Shown in pieces: positions 1 to 8,224 of a stretch of 64,000 bases of DNA; position 1 is the stretch's first letter, and the number at the start of each line of letters is the position of its first letter. The notes beneath the pieces are model-generated. The model was given only the letters and a program-made list of their open reading frames with translations. It searched no databases and was not told the DNA's origin. Source of the DNA: Terriglobales bacterium. Lineage in GTDB: Bacteria; Acidobacteriota; Terriglobia; Terriglobales; Acidobacteriaceae. The stretch is taken from NCBI GenBank assembly GCA_025936825.1, contig JAICSO010000008.1:62001-126000 (forward strand). Direction: 5' to 3'. Position numbers and translations under genes: made by a program.

Positions 1-153
1 AGTTGCAATTCGTTGGCTTGGCCGGGGTCACTCACTCTTGAGTTAGATGAGCAGCCCCTTGCCGACGTTGCGCCTTTGTCCGACCGAGCGGTTTGTCGTG
101 TAGGAAAGCAGCCTTGGCGCTACAATCAAACGTCTTAGAAGCGAGGAGCAGCC

Positions 154-468
154 ATGTCAGAAGCCGCAACGCCTTTGCCCAACGAGAAGCTGGTGCGAGT
201 GTTCGATACCGAGCAGGAGTCAGAAGCCATGGTAGTCAAAGGCTTGCTCGATTCTGCTGGGATCGACTCGCAATTCGGCGACAACGAGAACTCACCTGAC
301 GTTCTGCCGGTTGGCGGAATGGGCCTTCTGGTTCGCGAAGAAGACGCCGAGGAGGCCCGCCAGATAATCGAGGAATACCGCCGCACGCCCGAGCAAGAAG
401 CCGCCGAAGAGGACGAGTTCGAGCAGTCGGCCATGGAAGCTACCGGTGGCGAGGAACCTGAACGCTGA
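154..468 (+). CDS. DUF2007-type small acidic protein
   Basis: A 104-residue acidic soluble protein without signal peptide. Residues 12-70 resemble the DUF2007 fold (putative signal-transducing protein, a ferredoxin-like half): a strand reading LVRVFDTEQESEAMVVKGLL, a helix, GIDSQFGDNENS, a strand ending MGLLV, and a closing helix with EDAEEARQIIEEY. The tail after residue 75 is mostly Glu and probably disordered. AGCGAGGAGCAGCC directly precedes the ATG, a good ribosome binding site. Its 3' end overlaps the convergent comEC gene by 29 bp, so the two transcripts are partly antisense. A paralogous protein lies at 16083-16523. The biochemical role of DUF2007 is unknown. Confidence 0.75.
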   Translation: MSEAATPLPNEKLVRVFDTEQESEAMVVKGLLDSAGIDSQFGDNENSPDVLPVGGMGLLVREEDAEEARQIIEEYRRTPEQEAAEEDEFEQSAMEATGGEEPER

Positions 469-3139
469 CGTTCTCGCCATCTAGATAGAAGCTGGTGGCG
501 CCGTTCAGATCGGTGCGATAGGTTCGCACGTTGTGGCTTTGTAGCCGTTGCAGCACCTCCATACGAGGATGCCGGTAGACATTTCGACTCCCCACTGAAA
601 TGACCGCATACCGAGGCTTTGCGGCGTCGAGGAAGTCGTCGCTGGTCGCGCTCGCGCTTCCATGATGCGCGACTTTCAGCACGTCAGCCTGTGGCTGTTC
701 TCGCGAGATTAGCTTCTCGGTCCCTTTTTCCAGATCCGCCTCCAACAGTACCGATGTCTTTCGGTAACTGATCTTCAGAATCAGAGACTCGTCGTTGCGA
801 CGCCCAGAGCGTACCGGAAATGCCGGATCCGGCGCGAGCACGCGAATCAAGGCTTCGCCATAGGAAAACACCTCTCTGGCATTGTGAAAGCTGGTTTGTA
901 CTCCGTATGCATTGGCGACTTGCAGCAAGCGCTTGATCTCTTCGAGGGGCACATTTGACGGCAGCCACAACTCCCGCGGACGGAAATTTCGAATGATCGA
1001 AAGCAGTCCCGCCATGTGGTCGGCGTGGGCATGCGTCAGAACGATTGCATCCAGCCGCGAAATACCCCGCTCCCACAAGTACGGCGAGACCACGTCCTCG
1101 CCAATGTCCATTTGAGAATGCAGCCACGATGGAAGGCCGCCGCCGTCGAGCAAGAGCTTATGTCCGTCCGGCGTCACCACGAGCAGCGAGTCACCTTCTC
1201 CGACATCAATCGCAGTCAGTTCGAGCACGCCGGGCCGAATCTGTTGCGGCGGATGAATCGTCCAGATGGCCACCGTGCTGGCGATCAGGAGCGCGCAGCC
1301 GCTGATGGCCAGCACCACGCGCCGTCGGATCACAAGCATGCAGGCGAAAATCGCGCACGCCGCAAACAGCATGACGAAGACACTGGGCGTGGGCAGGCGT
1401 ACATCGGCGATCTGCCATTTGCTCACCCAGAACACTGCCCCGGCGATTCCATGGAGAGCAACTCGCGCGCCGGCAGCGGGCGCTTGCGCTGCTAAATTCC
1501 ACAGGTAGCTGAGGCCGACGGCCACCGTCGCTGCCGGCATGAAGACTTCCAGGAGAGGCACAGAGAGCAGGTTCGCCGGAATTCCCACCGAGGTCGCGCG
1601 ATGGAAGTACGCGGCCATTGGAAGCGCCATCCCGAATTGCATCACCGCCGAGAGCAAGATGAGGTTGAACGCCCCGAGGCTGTAGCGCAGCCCCATTGTG
1701 AGAATGGCGGAAGCGGCTTTCGTGGGAACGAGGGCCTGAATGCGGCGCAGAATCATTCGCACGTCGATACGAAACTGCGCGATCCTTGGTGGCAAAGACC
1801 GGTCGTAAGCCAGCGCATCGAGGCTGCGCAGACCCCGTGAGTAAGGGCCCGTTGAGCGGGCGAGAATCGGCACTGCGATCCCGGCCAGCAGCACGACGCA
1901 CAGACAGCTCATCTGAAAACTGGCTCCGAACAATGCTGACGGGTTCGCCACGAGCAGGATCAGAGCAGCGGCTCCGAGCGCATTCATCACCGCTCCTTTG
2001 CGATAAAGCAGCCGCGTGACGAGATACACGGCGAACATGAGTGCCGCGCGCCAGACCGGAGCGCCTTGTTTAGTCAGGGCTGCATAAGCAAAGATTGTAA
2101 AAACTGAGCACACGCTCGCAGAGACATCGCCTAATCCGATTCGGCGAAGTGTCCACAAGACAAATCCTGCGAGAATCGCGACCGACATGCCGGAAACCAC
2201 CAGCAGGTGATAGGTGCCGGAACGTTGAAAATCGATTCGGACTGGCCGCTCGATAAACGCTTTTTCTCCGATTAGGAGAGCGTCGATCAGCGCGGCGTCT
2301 TGTGGTTGCCACAATTTGTGAACATGGATAAGGATGCTGCGGTGCGCCTGCGCAACAGCGCGGTCGAACGAGTTCCCGGCTCTTCCGGGGAGTACTTCAA
2401 CATTGGCGAGCTTCACCGACGCGGTCGCCACGATCCCTTGCTCGCGAAGATAGCCAGCATAATCGAACGCTCCAGGATTGCGAAAATTGCGGGGAGGGTT
2501 CAGCTTTGCTGTGAAGCGCAGGCGTTCGCCGTACCGGAACAACTTGGTATGCGGGACTTCAGCGGCGAACTTGCGAGGCGCCTGTTCAGCGATTTCGGTG
2601 TCTGTGCCCAGGTCATACCGCGCACTCGATTTGGAATAGATACTGAGCCCGATTCCTGCGCGGACATTCTCGGTTCGTGCAGGCGAGGAGATCCGCTCGG
2701 TTTCGACCTTAATCCGTTGGCGCCATGATCCCGGCGACTCCTCTTCCAGATTTCCTTCTTCGATGACGTGTGCTGTCACGAGTACTTCGTGCCCGTCACC
2801 GAGCCAGACGACAGCCGGATTTGATCTCTGGACTTGGAGGGCGAAAGCTCCAGCGAGCACACAGCAACTCAATGCCAAGGTCCGCGCCAACACCGGTCTG
2901 CGATTCACGAGATAGAGAGCGGCGGCGGCAAGGACGGCGACCGCCAGCACCCACAACAGCGGCGGTCGCCAAAGCACCTTTCCGATCCAAAGTCCTCCGG
3001 CGAAGGCCAGCGCGGCCCAGAACAATGGCTGGCGTGCAGGAGTTTCCTCCGGCAGCATACGCGGCCTTGGGGCGGGAATGCTGCGCAACTCCGTGCGTTC
3101 GCGCAGTGGTGGCGCAGGCGCGGTTTGCGATGAAGCCAA
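440..3139 (-). CDS. comEC: ComEC/Rec2-type DNA uptake channel
   Basis: At 899 residues this is a full-length ComEC, the inner-membrane channel that passes single-stranded DNA into the cell during natural transformation. The N-terminal part (about 40-260) has two membrane segments and a DUF4131-like OB region. The middle (about 260-600) is the polytopic Competence domain with the LLVVSGMSVAIL segment. The C-terminal third is a metallo-beta-lactamase-fold domain: DVGEGDSLLV, then the metal motif THAHADH (LTHAHADHMAGL), then VAHHGS near the end. All metal ligands of the nuclease-like domain appear intact. No other competence gene is adjacent. It precedes nothing in an operon and its 3' end runs under the DUF2007 gene. 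Confidence 0.93.
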   Translation of the reverse strand: MASSQTAPAPPLRERTELRSIPAPRPRMLPEETPARQPLFWAALAFAGGLWIGKVLWRPPLLWVLAVAVLAAAALYLVNRRPVLARTLALSCCVLAGAFALQVQRSNPAVVWLGDGHEVLVTAHVIEEGNLEEESPGSWRQRIKVETERISSPARTENVRAGIGLSIYSKSSARYDLGTDTEIAEQAPRKFAAEVPHTKLFRYGERLRFTAKLNPPRNFRNPGAFDYAGYLREQGIVATASVKLANVEVLPGRAGNSFDRAVAQAHRSILIHVHKLWQPQDAALIDALLIGEKAFIERPVRIDFQRSGTYHLLVVSGMSVAILAGFVLWTLRRIGLGDVSASVCSVFTIFAYAALTKQGAPVWRAALMFAVYLVTRLLYRKGAVMNALGAAALILLVANPSALFGASFQMSCLCVVLLAGIAVPILARSTGPYSRGLRSLDALAYDRSLPPRIAQFRIDVRMILRRIQALVPTKAASAILTMGLRYSLGAFNLILLSAVMQFGMALPMAAYFHRATSVGIPANLLSVPLLEVFMPAATVAVGLSYLWNLAAQAPAAGARVALHGIAGAVFWVSKWQIADVRLPTPSVFVMLFAACAIFACMLVIRRRVVLAISGCALLIASTVAIWTIHPPQQIRPGVLELTAIDVGEGDSLLVVTPDGHKLLLDGGGLPSWLHSQMDIGEDVVSPYLWERGISRLDAIVLTHAHADHMAGLLSIIRNFRPRELWLPSNVPLEEIKRLLQVANAYGVQTSFHNAREVFSYGEALIRVLAPDPAFPVRSGRRNDESLILKISYRKTSVLLEADLEKGTEKLISREQPQADVLKVAHHGSASATSDDFLDAAKPRYAVISVGSRNVYRHPRMEVLQRLQSHNVRTYRTDLNGATSFYLDGENVSVQVPRHR

Positions 3140-3161
3140 GGTTTACCGGCAGCACGACGAA

Positions 3162-4454
3162 CTAGCGGGTCAGGTGAAAAACGCTTTCGATGTGGAATGT
3201 CTGGGGGAACAGATCGATCAAATGGGCCTCTACCATCTGATATCCCAGTCCCACAAAGGTGCGCAGGTCCCTGGCCAGGGTCGATGGGTCGCACGAAACG
3301 TAGGTGATTCGCGGAACATCGAGCCGTGCCAGGCTGCGAACGACGTTTTCCCCCAACCCGCCGCGTGGGGGATCGGCAACCACAAGATCGGGATGAAGTC
3401 CTGAAGACTGCGCCAGGTACTTCTCCGTAGTTGCCCGGACTGCCTTTACCTCCTGGCTGCAATTGTGGCGCAGGTCGGCCAGCGAAGTCTGTGACGCCTC
3501 GACAGCAATCACCTGTGCAAAACTTCGGGCCAGCACAGCGGAGAAAAGTCCTACGCCTGCATAGAGATCGAGCGCCAACTTGCCCGATGCACCGCTGGTG
3601 GCAAGATCAACCAGTTCATCAATCAGAAAACGGTTGACCTGGAAGAATGCCCCAGCGCTGACCCGGTAATTATGAGCTTTGATTTCATAGCAGAGTTCCG
3701 CGTCGCCAAAGTGCGCGAGTACCGGAGGCTCAGAAACCTGATTCTCGGATTGGCGTTCAAAGACAGCAACTCCCTTGGCGGTGGACAGAATCGGCATGAA
3801 TCGTTCTGCTATCTCTCGTGCTTCGCGCCGCGGCGTCCTGGGGTCGCAGAACAGTTCAACGAGCAATTCGGAATCCGACGCATTTGTGAAGAGTTCAATC
3901 TCACGCAGACATGCGGGGACTTTAGCTCCCCGCCCTGCAGCCCAAAGCTGCGCGATTGCCTGATTGATGAGCGGAGAACTGATAGGACACTGCTCGATCG
4001 GCAGCAGATCGTGCGATCTGAATTTGTAATAGCCGACCGCAAACTCAGGTGCGGTTTGGATCTTCAGGCGCGTGCGGTTGCGATACTTCCATTCCGCTGA
4101 TGGATGAAGCTGGATTTCGCACGGGAGCTCGATCTTAGCTGTGCGCCGCAGCGTCTCCCGAAGTATGTTGGATTTAATCGTCAGTTGATCGGCATAGCTG
4201 GTGTGCTGGTAATGGCATCCGCCACAGCGCTGAAAGTACGGGCACCGGGGTTGAACTCGGTTGCCAGCAGGCTCAATGACCCGCTCTAAGCGCGCGCGTG
4301 AGAATCCCGGCTTCTGTTCGGTGAGTTGAGCTTCTACGATTTCGCCTTCGAGGACAAACGGTACAAAGACGCTCTTGCCCGGGCCGTGTTCGTCCGCGGC
4401 AAGACGCGCCAGTCCGTCTCCGCCATAAACCAATTTCTCGATCTTGAGCTGCAC
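3162..4454 (-). CDS. rlmD: 23S rRNA (uracil-5-)-methyltransferase, RlmD/TrmA family
   Basis: A 430-residue SAM-dependent RNA m5U methyltransferase. An N-terminal TRAM domain (1-60, starting MQLKIEKLVYGGDGLARL) is followed by the iron-sulfur cysteines in CPYFQRCGGCHYQH, with a further Cys in IEQCPIS. The Rossmann SAM site reads LDLYAGVGLFSAVLA, the active-site loop is ADPPRGGL, and the catalytic Cys sits in YVSCDPSTLARDL. This is the RumA/RlmD arrangement, as TrmA proper lacks TRAM and the cluster. The exact modified base (U1939 or U747 type) cannot be read from sequence. It lies 22 bp upstream of comEC on the same strand and may be cotranscribed. Confidence 0.9.
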   Translation of the reverse strand: MQLKIEKLVYGGDGLARLAADEHGPGKSVFVPFVLEGEIVEAQLTEQKPGFSRARLERVIEPAGNRVQPRCPYFQRCGGCHYQHTSYADQLTIKSNILRETLRRTAKIELPCEIQLHPSAEWKYRNRTRLKIQTAPEFAVGYYKFRSHDLLPIEQCPISSPLINQAIAQLWAAGRGAKVPACLREIELFTNASDSELLVELFCDPRTPRREAREIAERFMPILSTAKGVAVFERQSENQVSEPPVLAHFGDAELCYEIKAHNYRVSAGAFFQVNRFLIDELVDLATSGASGKLALDLYAGVGLFSAVLARSFAQVIAVEASQTSLADLRHNCSQEVKAVRATTEKYLAQSSGLHPDLVVADPPRGGLGENVVRSLARLDVPRITYVSCDPSTLARDLRTFVGLGYQMVEAHLIDLFPQTFHIESVFHLTR

Positions 4455-4482
4455 TAGTGAATTCTAGTTTAGAAGGAAGAGG

Positions 4483-4538
4483 CGACCGCGAGCGATGAGT
4501 CTGAGCCGCGTTGCGTACGACCGAGGACGTACGACTCC
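4483..4538. repeat. short spacer with GTACGAC words on a 7-bp grid
   Basis: The spacer between the minus-strand hypothetical gene and rlmD contains GTACGAC twice, 14 bp apart with CGAGGAC between, so the words lie on a 7-bp grid like the clearer arrays elsewhere in the window. It is short and could be chance. It sits just downstream of the 4539-5240 gene's stop. Confidence 0.35.
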
Positions 4539-5240
4539 TCACATGTAGAACAAACTCAACCTCGGCAGCTTGTATTTCTCCAGCAGCTCTTTGTGCAGAT
4601 ACTGTTTCTGCAGTTGCTCGATTTGCGCAACAGACATCTTTCCGCGATAGGGCGCGAGTTCGCGGTCGGCTTGCGCGCGCACCGCCACGACTTCATCGTC
4701 CGGCACTGCGGCGAGCAAAACGGCAAATAGCTTCTCCTCCAGGACTGACAACCTGCGTTCGAGATCTTCCAGGCGCGAAGGCGCAGCTTTCGTCTTCACC
4801 TCGGACGCGATGCTCTGCAGGCTGGCGCCAACGTCGTGCGCTACGGCCTCGGGTGAAATGCCTGGCTTGGAAGGAAGTTTCACAACCGCCAGTTCGGAGG
4901 CGCAGCGACCTAGGAAATCAGCAATCTTCGCGCCTTCAAAACCCGTGTCCGGCTCAGGCTCTGCTGCCAGGCCAACTGCGGCTTCTTTCATGTCTTCGGC
5001 CGCGGCAAGAACCTCCTGCGCACAATACGCAAGGCTGTTCACCTTCTTGCTTTTCGAGGGACGCTGATCGTAGCGATCGAATGACGAATCGATGCCTCTA
5101 AGCACTGCCTCAAGCGGAATGCCTGCATCCTTCCAAGTTTCGATCAGCGCCCAGTCGAGCGTCGAAAGCAGCAGGATGCTTCCGCGGCGACGCTGGAAGT
5201 GCTCTTCGATTTCGGTGAAATAATTGAAGTAGTTGTCCAC
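4539..5240 (-). CDS. conserved hypothetical protein, acidobacterial type
   Basis: I do not recognise a named family. This 233-residue soluble protein has no signal peptide or membrane segment. The N-terminus (MDNYFNYFTEIEEHFQRRRG) is followed by a helix-rich region with LDWALIETWKDAGIPLEAVLRGID, reminiscent of a small helical bundle. A Leu/Glu heptad pattern near residues 155-175 (LEDLERRLSVLEEKL) suggests a short coiled coil. The C-terminus is mixed-charge helical and ends LSLFYM. It lies between rlmD and coaX, all on the minus strand. A FtsK/plasmid-like or replication role would be guesswork. The intact frame and normal codon use support a real gene. Confidence 0.8.
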   Translation of the reverse strand: MDNYFNYFTEIEEHFQRRRGSILLLSTLDWALIETWKDAGIPLEAVLRGIDSSFDRYDQRPSKSKKVNSLAYCAQEVLAAAEDMKEAAVGLAAEPEPDTGFEGAKIADFLGRCASELAVVKLPSKPGISPEAVAHDVGASLQSIASEVKTKAAPSRLEDLERRLSVLEEKLFAVLLAAVPDDEVVAVRAQADRELAPYRGKMSVAQIEQLQKQYLHKELLEKYKLPRLSLFYM

Positions 5241-5249
5241 GGAAGTGTC

Positions 5250-5308
5250 GTCGTGCGTCGCACGTTGGGCGTCGTGCGCCTTTGCTCTTAGCTCTTGGCT
5301 CTTGAAAA
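5250..5308. repeat. two adjacent heptanucleotide tandem arrays
   Basis: Two different 7-bp words run back to back in the spacer between the 4539-5240 gene and coaX. At 5250-5277 are GTCGTGC, GTCGCAC, GTTGGGC and GTCGTGC. At 5285-5305 are CTCTTAG, CTCTTGG and CTCTTGA. Each word is nearly uniform within its run. No inverted partner is visible here, unlike the arrays at 6152 or 15496. Confidence 0.75.
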
Positions 5309-5321
5309 CGCGAGATCACAT

Positions 5322-6152
5322 TCAGCGCGATTTGCCTGCACCACGTTTGGAGGACTTCTCCGCTTCGGGTACAGCATTCCGTTCCCACAAGATGCGCAGG
5401 CCTTCGAGCGTCAGAAACTCATCCACTTGCTGGATGTACTTTGATCCCGATCCCAGCAGCGAGGCTAGGCCGCCCGTGGCGATCACTCTTACATCCTTGC
5501 CCATTTCGGAGAGCAGGCGTTCTAGAACGCCATCTACCAGTCCTAGATATCCGTAATAGAGTCCCGATTGCAAACTGCCCACGGTTGTTGTCCCAATAAT
5601 GCGAGCTGGCTTGCGAATGTCGACACGTTGCAGGCGAGCTGTGCGGCTGAAGAGTGCATCTGCGGAAATCCCGATTCCGGGACAAATCACTCCGCCCTGA
5701 TACTCGCCTTTCGCCGTTACGCAATCAAATGTCGTTGCGGTGCCGAAATCGACCACGATGCACGGGCCGCCATATTTCTCGAATGCCGCTACGCCATTCA
5801 CAATGCGATCAGCGCCAACCTCCGCGGGATTCTCATAGAGCACCGGCATGCCGGTTTTGATTCCCGGCTCGACGAACAGCGGCTTTTGATGGAAGTAGCG
5901 CTCGCAGACGCGGCGCAACGTGGAATCCAGCGGCGGAACCACGGACGAGACTATGATCCCATGAATCTCTTTCGGTTCGAGCCCCTGCATCGAAAAGAGG
6001 TTGCGGAAGAGCACGCCATATTCGTCTACGGTCTGGGCGCGAAGGGTCGTGACCCGCCAGTTGGCGATCAACTGGTCGTAACGAGTGCCGGAAGATTTCG
6101 CGAAAACTCCCAGGACTGTGTTGGTATTGCCGACATCGAGGACCAAGAGCAT
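5322..6152 (-). CDS. coaX: type III pantothenate kinase
   Basis: A 276-residue CoaX that phosphorylates pantothenate, the first step of coenzyme A synthesis, in the cytosol. It belongs to the ASKHA fold. The N-terminal phosphate loop is [16 protein letters not shown], the central motif is [15 protein letters not shown] with the catalytic Asp, and GADRIVN and the C-terminal TGGLASLL complete the family signature. Type III kinases are insensitive to CoA feedback. The start ATG is entered directly from a heptanucleotide repeat, and no Shine-Dalgarno sequence is visible. The C-terminal [11 protein letters not shown] is a short basic tail. It lies downstream of birA on the same strand, a common bacterial pairing of cofactor genes. 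Confidence 0.96.
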   Translation of the reverse strand: MLLVLDVGNTNTVLGVFAKSSGTRYDQLIANWRVTTLRAQTVDEYGVLFRNLFSMQGLEPKEIHGIIVSSVVPPLDSTLRRVCERYFHQKPLFVEPGIKTGMPVLYENPAEVGADRIVNGVAAFEKYGGPCIVVDFGTATTFDCVTAKGEYQGGVICPGIGISADALFSRTARLQRVDIRKPARIIGTTTVGSLQSGLYYGYLGLVDGVLERLLSEMGKDVRVIATGGLASLLGSGSKYIQQVDEFLTLEGLRILWERNAVPEAEKSSKRGAGKSR

Positions 6153-6266
6153 AGTAGCTAGTTGCTAGTAATCAGTTGCTAGTGACGCCTGTTGAACTCA
6201 CGTGTCCAATCGTTAGCGTGGATTCGTTCCTACTAGCAACTAACAACTAGCTACTAGCAACTATCC
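6152..6266. repeat. inverted pair of heptanucleotide arrays between coaX and birA
   Basis: The left arm 6152-6186 reads TAGTAGC, TAGTTGC, TAGTAAT, CAGTTGC, TAGTGAC. The right arm 6232-6266 is the complementary orientation: ACTAGCA, ACTAACA, ACTAGCT, ACTAGCA, ACTATCC. The arms can fold into a long imperfect hairpin with a 45-bp loop. The left arm touches the coaX start codon. The right arm overlaps the end of birA and contains its stop codon. Confidence 0.9.
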
Positions 6267-7305
6267 TCACCGTTCCGCTGTATACAATCCGTAATCCTTC
6301 TTTAGTGCGCACCTTCAGAAACCCGCGCGGGTCCAGGCCTTCGGTGACGCCGCTGAATCCGCCGTTCTCTTCGACATGGACCTGGCAGCCACGCGCCATA
6401 GGCGAATTCTGCTCAAAACGTCGCAGGATGTCCGCGTGAGCGCCTGAACTGCTCAGCAGCGCGCGGTACTCGCGGTCGAGTGATTTTAACAAAGCCGCAC
6501 ACAACTCGATGCGCGACCACTCGCTGCCAGTGGTGAACTGCAGGGAGGTGGCAATCGGCTGCAATTCTTCTGGAAAGCGTGTCTGGTTCACATTGATTCC
6601 GATCCCCACCACGATATGGCGTACACGCGTGGCCTCTGCGCTCATTTCCGTAAGGATTCCACAGAACTTCTTGTCCCCGATCAGCAGGTCGTTGGGCCAC
6701 TTCAGGTCCGGGGGAAGGCCCGCGCCCATCGCGGCGACCGCTGAATGAACCGCAAGGCCGGCGGCAAGTGAGAGGACCAGAACGTCCGCAGGCGGTAGCG
6801 CGGGACGAAGAATTACAGAGCAGTAGATCCCCGTCGACTCTGCCGAATGCCATTTGTTGCTGCCTCGTCCGCGTCCCCCCGTTTGCTGCTCCGCAAGGAA
6901 CACGCTGCCTTCGGGGGCGCCGGCACTCGCGGCTTCCATGGCTAGCGTATTCGTCGATCCAGCGCGGTAAAAGTGATGCACGTGCCCGGCAAAAATCGTC
7001 CCTCGCAACATGGCATCGACAAGCTCGGGAAGAAGCAGGTCGGGAACCGCAGTCAATTGATATCCACTCGCCGGGCGTCCTGCGATCTCCACCCCCAGCT
7101 TTCGCAACTGCTGCACCAGACGCCAGACTTCGGAGCGAGTGGCCCCAATTTCCTGGGCGAGTTTGGTGCCGCTGATGACGAGTGTCGGATACGACGTCAG
7201 CACCCGCACAATGCGCCCCAAACGCACGTCGGTTTCGAGCGATTGTGGTTTATGGGGCCTCTTGCGAATTGATCCCCGAGCTTTGATGGCGGCATTATCG
7301 GGCAA
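6247..7305 (-). CDS. birA: biotin-[acetyl-CoA-carboxylase] ligase with N-terminal winged helix (BirA)
   Basis: A 352-residue bifunctional-type biotin protein ligase. It makes biotinyl-AMP and transfers biotin to the carboxyl carrier protein of acetyl-CoA carboxylase. Residues about 25-100 form the DNA-binding winged helix (LAQEIGATRSEVWRLVQQL, then GVEIAGRPASGYQL), so it may also repress biotin genes, although none are nearby. The catalytic core has GRGRGSNKWHS, the P-loop-like biotin/ATP motif, then LKWPNDLLI and the C-terminal SH3-like domain. An N-terminal extension of about 20 residues is basic. Its last four residues and stop codon are encoded by a heptanucleotide repeat. Confidence 0.95.
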   Translation of the reverse strand: MPDNAAIKARGSIRKRPHKPQSLETDVRLGRIVRVLTSYPTLVISGTKLAQEIGATRSEVWRLVQQLRKLGVEIAGRPASGYQLTAVPDLLLPELVDAMLRGTIFAGHVHHFYRAGSTNTLAMEAASAGAPEGSVFLAEQQTGGRGRGSNKWHSAESTGIYCSVILRPALPPADVLVLSLAAGLAVHSAVAAMGAGLPPDLKWPNDLLIGDKKFCGILTEMSAEATRVRHIVVGIGINVNQTRFPEELQPIATSLQFTTGSEWSRIELCAALLKSLDREYRALLSSSGAHADILRRFEQNSPMARGCQVHVEENGGFSGVTEGLDPRGFLKVRTKEGLRIVYSGTVRIVASS

Positions 7306-7352
7306 AGGAGGTGAAAGTACAAACCCGACTCAATGTGCAAAACCCTGCACTC

Positions 7353-7382
7353 TTGCATGTACGCAAAGTATGTAAGTAGAAT
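7353..7382 (+). promoter_or_regulatory. sigma70-like promoter of the PEP-CTERM gene
   Basis: TTGCAT, an 18-bp spacer and TAGAAT lie 30 bp upstream of the ATG at 7413, which would put the RNA start near 7389. A ribosome binding site TAGGAG follows at 7396-7401. Confidence 0.5.
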
Positions 7383-7412
7383 GCGGCGATCTGAGTTAGG
7401 AGCCAGCTGGTT

Positions 7413-8060
7413 ATGCGACGATTTTGTTTTGCTGTGGTACTCGCATTTTGTGCTATTGCGGCTCACGCCGATAGCATTCCGACTTACAACCTGACGCAGG
7501 GCAGCGTCACGTTGACGAACATAACGCTCGGTAGTTCTGACGATGTATTCACTTTCTCCAATGGTCAGGGAGTCACGATCGGGGGAGTCGATTCCTTTCC
7601 ACCAATCGGGATGAGCCTAATCGGGGGCGGTGGCAGTGGCGATCCGTTTCTTGTGCTTGGTTTCAATCTGGAGACCGCGAACGTCAACGGCGCAGCGCTG
7701 TTTCTGTTTGGCTCAGTAAATATCACAGGCCCGACTTTCACTTTGCCAACTTCCGGGACGACATTCGCCACGACGCTACCGGTTCTATTTAGCGGCAGCT
7801 TTCTTTCGTGTCAAGGATCGTTCGGCCCATTTGGTGGCTGCAATCCACCGTCCCCGAACTACCTGGCCCAGTTCAACATCAACGGACCGGGCCTTCTGGC
7901 GCTGAGCTTTACTGGCGTGTCGCTGCAAGGAGGCGGCGTGGTCTGGCAATTGAGCGGAGCTACCTACACTCTTACCGCTACGCCAGAACCGGCTAGCATT
8001 GTGCTGCTGGGTACCGGCGCGCTGGCCATTCTTGGTAAGCTGCGTCGGAGGAAGAGCTAG
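7413..8060 (+). CDS. PEP-CTERM sorting-domain secreted protein
   Basis: A 215-residue exported protein. Residues 1-19 are a signal peptide (RRFCFAVVLAFCAIAAHA, cleaved after AHA). The mature part is rich in Gly, Ser, Thr and Phe beta-strand repeats with no catalytic motif I can name. The C-terminus is a PEP-CTERM anchor: ATPEPASIVLLGTGALAIL, then the basic LRRRKS. PEP-CTERM proteins are processed by an exosortase and usually linked to exopolysaccharide. No exosortase gene lies in this window. The gene is monocistronic, divergent from birA and convergent with the GH44 gene. Confidence 0.88.
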   Translation: MRRFCFAVVLAFCAIAAHADSIPTYNLTQGSVTLTNITLGSSDDVFTFSNGQGVTIGGVDSFPPIGMSLIGGGGSGDPFLVLGFNLETANVNGAALFLFGSVNITGPTFTLPTSGTTFATTLPVLFSGSFLSCQGSFGPFGGCNPPSPNYLAQFNINGPGLLALSFTGVSLQGGGVVWQLSGATYTLTATPEPASIVLLGTGALAILGKLRRRKS

Positions 8061-8224
8061 GAGATTCGGACTGGCCGGTCTTGCGTGAAGGTGGCCGCGC
8101 GACGGCCCAAGGCAGACACTCCTTGCGGAGTCACCGTGACCTCCGCGGCGCTTTCGGCAATGTAACGTTGACTGTAGCAAACCTCCGAAACCAGAATTTT
8201 CGCCAAGAGTCATGCACTTCGACG
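8061..8224. other. convergent spacer with small palindromes
   Basis: There is no gene here. A palindromic stretch around 8122-8142 (GGAGTCACCGTGACCTCC) and a small hairpin ACTCC/GGAGT next to it are the only structure seen. Neither is followed by a T run, so a terminator role is not supported. Confidence 0.35.

Noticed and set aside
1-153. A gene or promoter in the first 153 bp
   Set aside because: TACAAT at 121-126 could be a -10 box, but no -35 at proper spacing is seen, and no frame continues into the window with a recognisable end.
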